Below are positions 8,416 to 18,899 of a stretch of DNA of 64,000 nt, one piece after another. This DNA is from Pseudolabrys sp. (lineage in GTDB: Bacteria > Pseudomonadota > Alphaproteobacteria > Rhizobiales > Xanthobacteraceae). The stretch lies in contig JAUXXH010000032.1 in the NCBI GenBank assembly GCA_030684935.1, positions 18,897-82,896 on the forward strand, in the 5' to 3' direction. The translations under genes were made by a program, and so were the position numbers. The first letter of the stretch is position 1, and every line of letters starts with the position of its first letter. The notes beneath the pieces were generated by a model. It made no database searches and was not told the origin of the DNA. It saw nothing but the letters and a program-made list of their open reading frames with translations.

Positions 8416-8712
8416 ATGGCCAAGACCAAGTTCCGCCCGCTGCACGACCGGATCGTCGTCCGCCGCATCACCGCTTTGGAAAAGACCAAAGGCGGTATCA
8501 TCATCCCCGACAGTGCCCAGGAAAAGCCGTCGGAAGGCGAAGTGATCGCCGTCGGTCCGGGCGGCCGCGACGAGAGCGGCAAGCTGATCCCCATCGACAT
8601 CAAGACCGGCGACCGCGTGCTGTTCGGCAAGTGGTCCGGCACCGAGGTCAAGCTCGACGGCGAGGATCTCCTCATCATGAAGGAATCCGACGTCATGGGC
8701 GTGATCGCCTAG
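8416..8712 (+). CDS. groES: Co-chaperonin GroES
   Basis: 98 residues, normal length. It forms the heptameric lid of the GroEL folding chamber. The sequence begins [13 protein letters not shown] and contains the mobile-loop region [23 protein letters not shown] ribosome site at 8406-8410 precedes the ATG. It is first in the groES-groEL operon behind CIRCE. The gap to groEL is 150 bases and contains a palindromic repeat, which may affect the relative amounts of the two proteins. Confidence 0.99.
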   Translation: MAKTKFRPLHDRIVVRRITALEKTKGGIIIPDSAQEKPSEGEVIAVGPGGRDESGKLIPIDIKTGDRVLFGKWSGTEVKLDGEDLLIMKESDVMGVIA

Positions 8713-10512
<1,800 letters not shown>

Positions 10513-10540
10513 GCCCCCTTCTCCATTCGACCACAGTCAA

Positions 10541-10567
10541 GGGCGCGGCTTCGGCCGCGCCCTTTTT
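10541..10567 (+). terminator. Rho-independent terminator after groEL
   Basis: Perfect 9-bp stem GGGCGCGGC (10541-10549) with GCCGCGCCC (10554-10562), TTCG tetraloop, then five T residues. It ends the groESL operon and lies just before the convergent gene at 10578. Confidence 0.93.
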
Positions 10568-10577
10568 CGTGGCGGCG

Positions 10578-11021
10578 TCAGTTCGTCGCCGGCTTGAACC
10601 GCATCGTCGTCGACCCTTCCAGGATCAACGTCGTCTTCTGCGGCCGCCACGCCGTCACCTGCGTCAGCGCCGCCAGCAGCTCCGTATCGGCGCGGATGCG
10701 CTCGGGCGTGCACTGGGCAGGGCTCTGCATCGCCGGCAATTCCTCGGGCAGCGGCGCGGATTCGATTTTGATCGCGGTCTCCGTCAGCTCAACCCGCGCC
10801 GGCACGCTCTTGCACCACAGATCGAGCACGGCGTTGCCGCCGCGTTCGACGATGATGCCCGGCATGCGCTTGCCCGGCCGCATCGGCGGCGTGTCGAGCA
10901 GCAGTTCCTCGCCGAACGGAAACGCGTCCGCGGCGCGGCCCGGCTCAGGCACGGCCAGCGACAGGCCGGCGGCAAGCCATCCACAGACAATGAGAAACCG
11001 CCCGGCTTTCAGGTCGATCAT
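10578..11021 (-). CDS. Exported protein with META-domain-like C-terminus
   Basis: 147 residues. A signal peptide covers about residues 1-31 (hydrophobic core IVCGWLAAGLSLA, ending near GRAADA). The mature part starts with a strand-rich segment including GNAVLDLWCKSVPARVEL. The end, TELLAALTQVTAWRPQ then LILEGSTTMRFKP, resembles the last strands of META/HslJ-type domains. Two Cys residues could form a disulphide in the periplasm. It is a single gene converging on groEL. The role is unknown; HslJ relatives are outer-membrane or periplasmic stress proteins. Confidence 0.65.
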   Translation of the reverse strand: MIDLKAGRFLIVCGWLAAGLSLAVPEPGRAADAFPFGEELLLDTPPMRPGKRMPGIIVERGGNAVLDLWCKSVPARVELTETAIKIESAPLPEELPAMQSPAQCTPERIRADTELLAALTQVTAWRPQKTTLILEGSTTMRFKPATN

Positions 11022-11161
11022 GGGGGACTCCGGATCGGGCGGACGCGGACGCGACGCCGTGACGCTGGATTAGAAGCCGGGGCGCCGTTCCGTCAAGCCG
11101 GGCAGTGGAATACCCTCGCCGCCACCTGTGTTATTGTGGACAGGACAACGGGAGCCGCGCC

Positions 11162-12034
11162 ATGGATCAACGCATCATCGATCTCTACGACACGTTCACC
11201 CATGGCGGGATGGATCGCCGCCAGTTCCTCGACCGGCTGACCACGATTGCCGGTTCCACCGCCGCTGCGGTGGCGCTGCTCCCGATGCTGCAAAACGACT
11301 ATGCCCTGGCCGCCATCGTCGCTGCCGACGACGCGCGGCTGGTGACGGAACGCGCCGCCTACGAATCGCCCAAGGGCAAGATCAACGGCTACCTCGCCCG
11401 GCCCAAAGCCAAGACCAAACGTCCGGTCGTGCTGGTCATTCACGAGAACCGCGGCCTCAACCCGCATCTCGAGGACGTCGCCCGGCGATTCGCCGCCGAA
11501 GGCTTTCTCGCCTACGCGGTCGATCTGCTGTCGCTGGTCGGCGGCACGCCTGCGAGCGAAGACGCTGCGCGCGACCTGCATCAGAAGATGAATCAGGACG
11601 ACGCGGTGGTTGCATTGGTGGCGGCGGTATCGTTCCTCAAGCAACATCCGGAATCGACCGGCAAGGTCGGCGCGGTCGGCTTCTGCTTCGGCGGGCTGAT
11701 GGTCAACCGGCTGGCGGCAGCAAGCCCCGAGCTCGATGCCGGTGTCGCCTATTACGGCCGCCAGATTCCGGCAGCGCAAGTGCCGGCGATCAAGGCGCCG
11801 CTGCTGTTGCACTATGCGGAAACCGACGCCGGCGTGAACGCCGGCATTGCCGACTATGAAGCGGCGCTGAAGGCCAACGACAAGAAGTTCACAATCCACA
11901 TGTATGCTGGGGCGCAGCACGCCTTCAACAACGACACTGGCGCGGCGCGCTACAACAAGGCGGCGGCGGATCTCGCCTGGAGCCGCACCATCGCCTTCTT
12001 CAAGGAAACGCTGGGCGAACCGCCAAAGGCTTGA
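11162..12034 (+). CDS. Dienelactone hydrolase family protein with Tat-like signal
   Basis: 290 residues. The N-terminus contains MDRRQFLDRL followed by a hydrophobic Ala-rich stretch, like a twin-arginine export signal. The alpha/beta-hydrolase core has the nucleophile motif GFCFGG (Cys), an acid in AETDAGVN and a His in AQHAFNND, the Cys-Asp-His triad of dienelactone hydrolases. Such enzymes hydrolyse dienelactone in chlorocatechol breakdown, but many family members have other esterase roles. The ATG at 11162 starts MDQRIIDLYD, which fits relatives. A hairpin at 12065 may terminate it. The physiological substrate is unknown. Confidence 0.88.
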   Translation: MDQRIIDLYDTFTHGGMDRRQFLDRLTTIAGSTAAAVALLPMLQNDYALAAIVAADDARLVTERAAYESPKGKINGYLARPKAKTKRPVVLVIHENRGLNPHLEDVARRFAAEGFLAYAVDLLSLVGGTPASEDAARDLHQKMNQDDAVVALVAAVSFLKQHPESTGKVGAVGFCFGGLMVNRLAAASPELDAGVAYYGRQIPAAQVPAIKAPLLLHYAETDAGVNAGIADYEAALKANDKKFTIHMYAGAQHAFNNDTGAARYNKAAADLAWSRTIAFFKETLGEPPKA

Positions 12035-12064
12035 CGCAGGTGCGCCGCGCGGAGCCGGCCGACG

Positions 12065-12086
12065 GTCAGCGGCCGGGGCCGCTGAC
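12065..12086. terminator. Hairpin between convergent genes, terminator-like
   Basis: Perfect 9-bp stem GTCAGCGGC (12065-12073) with GCCGCTGAC (12078-12086), 4-base loop. No T-run follows on either strand. It overlaps the stop codon of the small membrane protein and could act in both directions between this gene and the dienelactone hydrolase. Confidence 0.45.
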
Positions 12087-12245
12087 GCCGTAGCGCAAGG
12101 TCTTGATCCAATCGTAGATCAGCAGGCTGAGTACGCAAACGATAATGACGATCAACGGCAGCGCCTTGACCCACCACACCATTATACCAAGGAAGGTCAC
12201 CACCATGGCGATGCCGATGATGCCGGTGATGAAATCTCTCATCAT
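12066..12245 (-). CDS. 59-residue membrane protein of unknown function
   Basis: Reads MMRDFITGIIGIAMVV, then continues hydrophobic through FLGIMVWWVKALPLIV, and ends DWIKTLRYGVSGPGR before TGA at 12066-12068. Two hydrophobic segments are separated by a short WWVKALP turn, giving a likely two-helix inner-membrane protein. Its ATG at 12243-12245 overlaps the amidase stop (ATGA), so it is translationally coupled as the last gene of the TRAP-amidase operon. I recall similar small proteins from related genomes but cannot assign a function. Confidence 0.75.
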   Translation of the reverse strand: MMRDFITGIIGIAMVVTFLGIMVWWVKALPLIVIIVCVLSLLIYDWIKTLRYGVSGPGR

Positions 12246-13606
12246 GACGACTTTCCTTTCCGTGAACCGCGGCGGCGTCCCTTGGCCAGAGTCTTGACCA
12301 GCCAGCGGGCGCTGCGCAAGAGCCGTGCGTCGTTATGGCGGCGCCCCACCAACTGCACCCCGAGCGGCAGACCGGCCTCAGACTGCATCAGCGGCAGCGT
12401 CACCGCCGGCGTGCCGAGATAGGTCCACAGCGTGCAGAAAATCGGATTGCCGGTGGCGCTTAAGCCGCGCGGCGCCTCGCCCGGCGCCGCCGGCGTGATA
12501 AACGCGTCATATTCGTCGAAAATCGAACCGATGCCTTCGTTGAGCGGGGAAATGCCGCCGACCGCCGCCAGGTAATCGACGGCGGACACGCCACGGCCGC
12601 GTTCGATCAGCTTGCGCAAGGGCTCGCTGAGCTGTTCGCCGCCCTTGGTGTAATCGCGGTGGAGATTGTAGGCCATCTCCACCTCCATGATTTTCTTGTG
12701 CCAGTCGACCGCCGCGCCGAAGCTTTCGCCGAGGTCGACCTGCGTAACATGCTCGCCCAGCGCCTCGACCAGTTCGCCGAAGGCCTCGCGCGTGGCCGGC
12801 TCGGCGTAGTCGTCCCAGACCGGCGAGCGCACGAAGGCAAAACGCGGCGGCAACGGCGGCTCGCTCGCCGCGACTGCGGCAAACGGCGGACGCGCCATAG
12901 GCCGGGTGTCGGGATCTTCCTCGTCGTAGCCCGCCAGAATTTCCGCCAGCAGTGCCACATCTTCGACCGTCTTGCCGAAAGTGCCGACGTGATCGAGGGT
13001 CCGCGACAGCAGCAGCGCGCCGGTGCGCGGGATCAGCCCGTGCGTCGGCTTGAACCCGACCACGCCACAAAACGCGGCCGGCCGGATCACCGAGCCGTTG
13101 GTCTGCGTACCGATCGCGCCCGGCACCATATGCGCCGCCACCGCCGCCGCCGAGCCGCTGGACGAGCCGCCGGGCGTGCGCTCCGGATCGTGCGGGTTGC
13201 GGGTCTTGCCGGGATGAAAATAGGCGTATTCGGTAGTGACCGTCTTGCCCATGATGACCGCACCGGCAGCGCGCAACCGCGCCACGGCGGCGGCATCGCG
13301 CCGCGGCGTGCGGCCGGCCCACAGCGGCGAGCCCAACTCGGTCGGGTAATCCGAGGTATCGAAGATATCCTTGATGCCGACCGGCACGCCGTGCAGCGGC
13401 CCGAGCGCCTTGCCCTGGGCGCGGTGCAGGTCGAGGGCGCGCGCTTGCATCAGGGCGTGCTCGCGGTCGAGAAAGGCCCAGGCCTGCACCGCCGGTTCGA
13501 GTTCATCGACCTGCGCCAGGCAGTCCTGCACCAGTTCGGCCGACGTGATCCGGCCTTCACGGACGTGCTCGGCCGCCTCGGTCAGCGAATAGGCGCATGA
13601 CGACAT
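12242..13606 (-). CDS. Amidase (amidase-signature family)
   Basis: 454 residues, the usual length. The amidase-signature core is clear: catalytic Lys in VGIKDIFDT, the Gly/Ser motif GGSSSGSAAAVAA containing the cis-Ser and nucleophilic Ser, and GAIGTQTNGSVIRPAA. The family hydrolyses carboxylic amides in the cytoplasm by a Ser-cisSer-Lys triad. A strong GGAGGGG ribosome site lies upstream of the ATG at 13606. It follows dctM by 40 bases in the same direction, so it probably acts on a compound imported by the TRAP system or an amide derivative; that is inference. No GatB or GatC is nearby, so a GatA role is unlikely. Confidence 0.93.
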   Translation of the reverse strand: MSSCAYSLTEAAEHVREGRITSAELVQDCLAQVDELEPAVQAWAFLDREHALMQARALDLHRAQGKALGPLHGVPVGIKDIFDTSDYPTELGSPLWAGRTPRRDAAAVARLRAAGAVIMGKTVTTEYAYFHPGKTRNPHDPERTPGGSSSGSAAAVAAHMVPGAIGTQTNGSVIRPAAFCGVVGFKPTHGLIPRTGALLLSRTLDHVGTFGKTVEDVALLAEILAGYDEEDPDTRPMARPPFAAVAASEPPLPPRFAFVRSPVWDDYAEPATREAFGELVEALGEHVTQVDLGESFGAAVDWHKKIMEVEMAYNLHRDYTKGGEQLSEPLRKLIERGRGVSAVDYLAAVGGISPLNEGIGSIFDEYDAFITPAAPGEAPRGLSATGNPIFCTLWTYLGTPAVTLPLMQSEAGLPLGVQLVGRRHNDARLLRSARWLVKTLAKGRRRGSRKGKSS

Positions 13607-13646
13607 TCATTCCCCTCCGGCATCGGTGGCGGCGCGTTGCCGATTG

Positions 13647-14990
13647 CTAGTTGTACAACAGGTTCGGCAGCCAAAGCACGATGCCGGGGAAAATGTAGAT
13701 GAGAACCATCGACAGGAACACCATCGACACGAACGGCAGCGCCCCTTTGAAGATATCGGTCAACTGCACATGCGGTGGCGCGATCCCCTTCAGATAGTAG
13801 GCCGCCATCGCCATCGGCGGCGTATTGAACGAGGTCTGGATGTTCAACGCCACCAGCACACCGAAGAAGATCGGATCGACGCCGAATTTCGACAGCAGCG
13901 GCAGGAAGATCGGCACGAAAATGATGACGATTTCCGACCATTCCAGCGGCCAGCCGAGCAAAAAGATGATGGTCTGGGTCAGCAGCAGGAACTGCACCGT
14001 CGACAGATCGAGGCCGAGAATGAAGTGCTCCACCACCGAATGGCCGCCGAGATAGGAGAATACCGACGAGAAGGTCCACGAGCCGATGAACAGGTAACAG
14101 ACCATCGCCGTGGTCCGCGCCGTCAGGTAGACCGCCTCCTTGACGCGCTCGAAGCTCAGCGCCCGGTAGATAAGGGCCAGAACAAGCGCGCCCAGCGAGC
14201 CGACCGCCGCCGCCTCCGACGGCGTCGCCAGCCCGAACAGAATGGCGCCGAGCACTGACAGGATCAGAGCGGCGAGCGGCACGAACGACGTGAACAGGGC
14301 GGTGTAGACGACCAGGCGGGGGACTTCGGTCATCTCTTTGGGCAGCGGCGGTGCGATCTTCGGATTGATGATCGCGCGCACGATCACATACATGATGTAG
14401 AGGCCCGCCAGCAGGAAGCCCGGCAGCATCGCCGCCGCATACAGCTTGACCACCGAAACGCCGGCGGTGGCGGCATAGACGATGAACAGGATGCTCGGCG
14501 GAATCAGGATGCCAAGACAGCCGCCGGCACAGATCACGCCGGCGGCGAAGCTCTTGTCGTAGCCAGCCTTCAGCATCGCCGGGAACGCCAGCAACCCCAT
14601 CAGCGTCACCACCGCGCCGACGATGCCGGTGGCGGTCGCGAACAAGGCGCAGGTGATCAGGGCCGCCACGGCCAGCGCGCCCGGCACATTGCGCATCGCC
14701 AGTTGCAGCGCGCCGAACAGCCGGTCGAGGATGTTCGATCGCTCGACCACATATCCCATGAAGAGGAACAGCGGCACCGCGATCAGCACGTCATTCGACG
14801 TCACCTCGAAGGTCTTCTGAACCAATAGAGTAAAGACGCGGTTGTTGAAGAAATCCTGGGTCGGGTCGTAATAGGCGTAGAAGCCGAACCCGACGCCCAT
14901 CGCGATCAGCGTGAAGGCGATCGGAAACCCGAGCATGATGATGAAGATGAACAGCCCCAGCATCAACATGCCGATTTGCGGATCGGTCAT
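13647..14990 (-). CDS. TRAP transporter large permease (DctM family)
   Basis: 447 residues with about 12 hydrophobic segments, typical of the DctM subunit that couples sodium and substrate transport across the inner membrane. Characteristic stretches include GLFIFIIMLGFPIAFTLIAMG at the start, and GGCLGILIPPSILFIVYAA in the middle. It lies 2 bases after dctQ, and the solute-binding protein gene precedes both. The set resembles the TRAP class annotated for mannitol or chloroaromatic compounds (FcbT type), but the substrate cannot be read from the sequence. Confidence 0.95.
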   Translation of the reverse strand: MTDPQIGMLMLGLFIFIIMLGFPIAFTLIAMGVGFGFYAYYDPTQDFFNNRVFTLLVQKTFEVTSNDVLIAVPLFLFMGYVVERSNILDRLFGALQLAMRNVPGALAVAALITCALFATATGIVGAVVTLMGLLAFPAMLKAGYDKSFAAGVICAGGCLGILIPPSILFIVYAATAGVSVVKLYAAAMLPGFLLAGLYIMYVIVRAIINPKIAPPLPKEMTEVPRLVVYTALFTSFVPLAALILSVLGAILFGLATPSEAAAVGSLGALVLALIYRALSFERVKEAVYLTARTTAMVCYLFIGSWTFSSVFSYLGGHSVVEHFILGLDLSTVQFLLLTQTIIFLLGWPLEWSEIVIIFVPIFLPLLSKFGVDPIFFGVLVALNIQTSFNTPPMAMAAYYLKGIAPPHVQLTDIFKGALPFVSMVFLSMVLIYIFPGIVLWLPNLLYN

Positions 14991-14992
14991 GT

Positions 14993-15610
14993 TCAGGCTC
15001 CCTTGCCGCCGGCTTCGGCCTGCGCGGCCTCAAGGGCCTGCTGCTTCTGGAATTCCTTCTCATGCAGGATGGCGCTCTCCAGTTCCTCGACGTCGTGCAG
15101 GCGTTGCGGCCAGACGCCGTCGCGGATGCAGACGATGCAGCGCACCACTTCGGCAAAACCCTGCAAGAGCAGCAGCACGCCGGTCAGCGGGATCAGCGCC
15201 TTGAGCGGGAACACCGGCACGCCGGCCGGGCTGAAAATGCTGACTTCGCGGAACTGGATCGACATCTTGGCGAACTGCCAGCCGGCGTAGATCCAGGCGA
15301 TCACCGCGGGAAGGAAAAAGATGATGTACAGCACCAGATCGATGGTCGCCTGCACGCGCTGCGGCCACAGCCGGTAGATCACGTCGCCGCGGACATGGCC
15401 GTTGCGCGACAGCGTATAGGCGCCCGCCATCAGGAACAGGCCGCCATAGGTGATGTAGCTGAAATCGAAAGCCCAGGTGGTGGGCGCGCGCAGCAGATAG
15501 CGCATGAACACTTCGTAACAGGTGCCGAAAGTCAACACCAGGATGAGCCAGCCGAAACTCTTGCCGACCCACGTGCTCAGTGAGTCGATGTAATGCAGGA
15601 AGGTGGTCAT
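14993..15610 (-). CDS. TRAP transporter small permease (DctQ family)
   Basis: 205 residues with four hydrophobic segments (about 18-38, 50-65, 90-115, 140-165), the DctQ layout. A long, charged cytoplasmic tail rich in Glu/Gln/Ala follows (EKEFQKQQALEAAQAEAGG). DctQ pairs with DctM to form the membrane part of the TRAP transporter. The TTG/ATG region at 15610 gives MTTFLHYIDSLSTWVGK. It is separated from the solute-binding protein gene by 128 bases with two hairpins, and from dctM by 2 bases. Confidence 0.92.
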   Translation of the reverse strand: MTTFLHYIDSLSTWVGKSFGWLILVLTFGTCYEVFMRYLLRAPTTWAFDFSYITYGGLFLMAGAYTLSRNGHVRGDVIYRLWPQRVQATIDLVLYIIFFLPAVIAWIYAGWQFAKMSIQFREVSIFSPAGVPVFPLKALIPLTGVLLLLQGFAEVVRCIVCIRDGVWPQRLHDVEELESAILHEKEFQKQQALEAAQAEAGGKGA

Positions 15611-15673
15611 GTTCGACTGATCCGCGCTTTATCGATCCGCCAGAGGTTCTGCGAATCCCCACGTAACGGGGTC

Positions 15674-15697
15674 GGGCGGCGCAACGGTGCGCCGCCC
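15674..15697 (-). terminator. Intercistronic hairpin between dctP and dctQ
   Basis: GGGCGGCGCA (15674-15683) pairs with TGCGCCGCCC (15688-15697) around a 4-base loop. There is no clear U-run. In binding-protein transport operons such hairpins often protect the upstream message or partly terminate, giving more binding protein than permease. Confidence 0.55.
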
Positions 15698-15707
15698 TTC
15701 CGATGTC

Positions 15708-15729
15708 CCGGGCACGAGGCCGTGCCCGG
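15708..15729 (-). terminator. Second intercistronic hairpin after dctP
   Basis: CCGGGCACG (15708-15716) pairs with CGTGCCCGG (15721-15729), loop of four. It is the first hairpin met after the dctP stop and lies 10 bases from the hairpin at 15674-15697. Confidence 0.5.
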
Positions 15730-15738
15730 CGGAGCCGA

Positions 15739-16863
15739 TCAGGTCTTCAGCACACCCGGGAAGTGGTGGTCGAAGGCGCCCCTGTAGTCGGTCTGGTTCA
15801 GCTGGGTGTAGTAGACGACCCGACGCACCCATTCCTTCTGCGAGTCCATGACCCGCTTCATGAACGGATCCTGGCCGAGCGTTGCGATCAAACCGTCCCA
15901 GGCCTTGATCTGCGCGTCGAACACGCTCTGCGGCGTGCGGATCACGTTGACCTTGTCCTTGGTCACCAGTTCCTGGAGATCCTTCGAGTACTGGTCGAAC
16001 GCCTTCCATTCGTTGGCGGAGGAAGCAGCCTCGGCGGCGTATTGCAGGATCGCCTGATGCTCCTTCGGCAGCCCGTCGAACTTGGTGCGGTTGATCATGA
16101 TCTCGAAATATTCGGTCGCCTGGTGATGGCTGCCCATCATGTAGTTCTTGGCAACGTCCTGGGCCCCGAAGCGCTTGTCCGAGGTCGGGTTGTTGAACTC
16201 GAAGGCGTCGATCACGCCGCGCTGCATCGCCGGCACGATTTCGCCGCCCGGCAGTTGCGCGACCGCCATGCCCATCGCCTGCATCAGGTCCGCCGCGAGA
16301 CCGACGGTGCGGTACTTGAGGCCCTTGACGTCGTTGGCGCTGGTAACCGGCTTCTTGAACCAGCCGAGCGGCTGGGTCGGCATCGGCATGGCGAAGAAGC
16401 TCTTGACGTTGAGCTTCATGATCTTGGTCTGAAGCTCTTCGAACAGCTCCTTGCCGCCGCCGTTGTAGATCCAGCCAAGACCTTCGTTGGCGTTAAAGCC
16501 GAACACCGGGCCTGTGCCGAACAGCGAGGCCGCCTTGTGCTTGCCGTACCAGTACACCGTCACGGTATGCGCCATGTCGATCTGGCCGCCATGGACGCCG
16601 TCCAGCACCTGGAAGGCGTGAACCACGGCACCGGCGTTGAGCAGATCGAGCTTCAGCCGTCCGCCCGCCATGCTGTTGACGCGGTCGACATACTGCTGAG
16701 CCATCTCGGTGAAAATATCGCTGGCAGGCCATGAGGTCTGCATCTTGAGCGTCACGGTCTGGGCGCGCGATACCTGCGGCATGGCGATGGTGGCCACGCC
16801 GGCAACCGCGGCACCGCCGAGGAACTTGCGGCGAGTCGCAGACGTGCTGATCTTCTTGGTCAT
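15739..16863 (-). CDS. TRAP transporter solute-binding protein (DctP family), Tat-type signal
   Basis: 374 residues. The N-terminus has a twin-arginine signal (ATRRKFLGGAAVAG) ending near VSRAQ, so the protein is probably folded before export. The mature part begins TLKMQTSWPASDIF and carries the DctP core, with GGEIVPAMQRGVIDAFEFNNP near the conserved ligand-binding arginine region. It captures substrate in the periplasm for DctQM. It is close to the FcbT1/TakP type of binding proteins, which take carboxylates such as 2-oxo acids or aromatic acids; the exact ligand is not known. It is the first gene of the operon, with a 274-base divergent promoter region before the ABC gene at 17138. Confidence 0.94.
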   Translation of the reverse strand: MTKKISTSATRRKFLGGAAVAGVATIAMPQVSRAQTVTLKMQTSWPASDIFTEMAQQYVDRVNSMAGGRLKLDLLNAGAVVHAFQVLDGVHGGQIDMAHTVTVYWYGKHKAASLFGTGPVFGFNANEGLGWIYNGGGKELFEELQTKIMKLNVKSFFAMPMPTQPLGWFKKPVTSANDVKGLKYRTVGLAADLMQAMGMAVAQLPGGEIVPAMQRGVIDAFEFNNPTSDKRFGAQDVAKNYMMGSHHQATEYFEIMINRTKFDGLPKEHQAILQYAAEAASSANEWKAFDQYSKDLQELVTKDKVNVIRTPQSVFDAQIKAWDGLIATLGQDPFMKRVMDSQKEWVRRVVYYTQLNQTDYRGAFDHHFPGVLKT

Positions 16864-17137
16864 TCTTCAACCTCCCTTGGATGATCCCTGAATAGTCTTC
16901 TTGGCGGGTCTTATTCCGCGACCCGGCTTTTTTTAATCCGGATCGGGCAACCCTTGAGCAACAATCGTAGGGGTTGCGGCGACAGGACGCAATATTCGCA
17001 ACCGTCCGAAACGCCGGGTTTTCCGCTTTTTTGTCGTTGCGGCCAGGGAATAAAAACGAAAACGGGACGGACCAAGGCAATTTGAGTAGCGTTGCCCTCC
17101 GCTCCGCCAATTTTGCATAGCCTTTGGGAGACTGCCC

Positions 17138-18889
17138 GTGAGAGGCATCGCCGCCACCCTCGCCACCGTCTGGCGCATCTCCAGCCCGTTCTTCCGGTCG
17201 CAGGAGCGCTGGGCCGGCCGACTGCTGCTGGCGGCCATCATCGCCATCGAGCTGGGGATCGTGGGCCTGACCGTGCTGCTCAACAGCTGGAACGCCGACT
17301 TCTACAATGCCCTGCAGGACCGGAACTGGAACGCCTTCGTCTATCAGCTCGGCTACTTTTCGGTGCTGGCCACCGCCTTCATCCTGCTCGCCGTCTACCA
17401 GCTCTACCTCAATCAATGGCTGCAGATCCGCTGGCGGCGCTGGCTGACCCGGCATTATCTCGAGCTGTGGCTGGCCGACGCCAACCACTACCGCATGCAG
17501 TTGCTCGGCGACGCCGCCGACAACCCCGACCAGCGCATCGCCGAAGACGTCGCGCAATTCATCCAGTTCACCCTCAATATCGGGCTGCAACTGCTCAATG
17601 CCGTGGTCACGCTGTTCTCATTCATGATCATTCTGTGGTCGTTGTCGGCGGCGGCGCCGCTGATCGTGTTCGGCGTCAATGTCGCCATTCCGGGTTACCT
17701 GTTGTGGGCGGCACTGATCTACGCGGTGATCGGCACCGCCCTCACCCACCTGATTGGCCGTCCGCTGATTGCGCTGAACTTCCAGCAGCAGCGCTATGAA
17801 GCCGATTTCCGTTTCAACCTGGTGCGGGTGCGCGAGAGTTCCGAACAGATCGCCTTGCTCGACGGCGAACCGGCCGAGCGCGACCGGCTGCTGGTGCGGT
17901 TCGGCAGCGTGGTGGCAAACTGGATGGCGATCATGTCGCGGCAGAAGAAGCTCACCTTCTTCACCGCCGGCTACACGCAAGCATCGGTGGTGTTTCCCTT
18001 CATCCTGGTCAGTCCGGCCTATTTCTCGGGCGCCGTTCAGCTCGGCGGCCTGATGCAGACGGCAAACGCCTTCGGCCGCGTGCAGGATGCGTTGTCGATC
18101 TTCGTCACGCTGTACCGCAGCCTCGCGGAATGGCGCGCGGTGATCGAGCGGCTGTCCGGCTTCGATCAGTCGGTGCAGGCGGCCCACGCCGTGGCGGTGA
18201 CGCCGCCGGTCATCACCGTCACGCCGGGCGATGGCACCGCCGTGACCTTCAAGGACCTGGCGGTGCGGCTGCCGAACGGAGTGCCGCTGGTCACCGCCAC
18301 CGACATTTCGATCGGCTTGGGCGAGCGCGTGCTGGTGAGCGGGCCGTCCGGCTCGGGCAAATCGACGCTGTTCCGGGCGCTGGCCGGGGTCTGGCCGTTC
18401 GGCGCCGGCACCATCACCGTCCCCAAGAGCGCGAAGGTGATGATGTTGCCGCAGCGGCCGTATTTCCCGATCGCGCCGCTGGCCGCCGCGGTCGCCTACC
18501 CGGCCGAGCCGGGGACCTTCTACGCCGGCACGGTTGCCGAACTGATTGTCGCGGTCGGTCTGCCGGCACTGGCAGCGCGAATCGAGGAAGAGGCCCACTG
18601 GAATCGGCAACTGTCGCTCGGCGAGCAGCAGCGCCTGGGCGTCGCCCGCGCCTTGCTGCATGCGCCGGACTATTTGTTCCTCGACGAGGCCACCGCCTCG
18701 CTCGACGAGCCGGCCGAGGCGGCGCTCTATCAGTTGCTGGACCAGCGCCTGCCCGGCTCGACCTTGGTGTCGATCGGCCACCGCGCCACGCTTTCCGCTT
18801 TCCACCGCCGCCGCCTCGCCTTCAGCCGCGACGGCGTCGACACCGGTTACGCGTTGCGCGAGAGCAGCATGACGCCGGCCGGAAGTTGA
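17138..18889 (+). CDS. ABC transporter, fused membrane and ATPase domains (SbmA/BacA-like membrane domain, YddA type)
   Basis: 583 residues. The N-terminal about 330 residues are membrane-spanning with the ABC_membrane_2/SbmA signature (LLNSWNADFYNALQDRNW and LRWRRWLTRHYLELWL-like text). The ATPase domain has Walker A GPSGSGKS (402-409), signature LSLGEQQR (about 492) and Walker B YLFLDEATASLD (about 512). These half-transporters work as homodimers; eukaryotic ABCD proteins and E. coli YddA share the layout, with substrates uncertain (peptides, cobalamin or fatty acids in relatives). GTG start with GGGAG about 8 bases upstream. It converges on the HPP gene. Confidence 0.93.
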   Translation: MRGIAATLATVWRISSPFFRSQERWAGRLLLAAIIAIELGIVGLTVLLNSWNADFYNALQDRNWNAFVYQLGYFSVLATAFILLAVYQLYLNQWLQIRWRRWLTRHYLELWLADANHYRMQLLGDAADNPDQRIAEDVAQFIQFTLNIGLQLLNAVVTLFSFMIILWSLSAAAPLIVFGVNVAIPGYLLWAALIYAVIGTALTHLIGRPLIALNFQQQRYEADFRFNLVRVRESSEQIALLDGEPAERDRLLVRFGSVVANWMAIMSRQKKLTFFTAGYTQASVVFPFILVSPAYFSGAVQLGGLMQTANAFGRVQDALSIFVTLYRSLAEWRAVIERLSGFDQSVQAAHAVAVTPPVITVTPGDGTAVTFKDLAVRLPNGVPLVTATDISIGLGERVLVSGPSGSGKSTLFRALAGVWPFGAGTITVPKSAKVMMLPQRPYFPIAPLAAAVAYPAEPGTFYAGTVAELIVAVGLPALAARIEEEAHWNRQLSLGEQQRLGVARALLHAPDYLFLDEATASLDEPAEAALYQLLDQRLPGSTLVSIGHRATLSAFHRRRLAFSRDGVDTGYALRESSMTPAGS

Positions 18890-18899
18890 GCCGAAGGCA

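Noticed and set aside
17138..18889. BacA/SbmA-type peptide uptake protein
   Set aside because: The membrane domain is similar, but this protein carries its own ATPase domain; BacA and SbmA do not.
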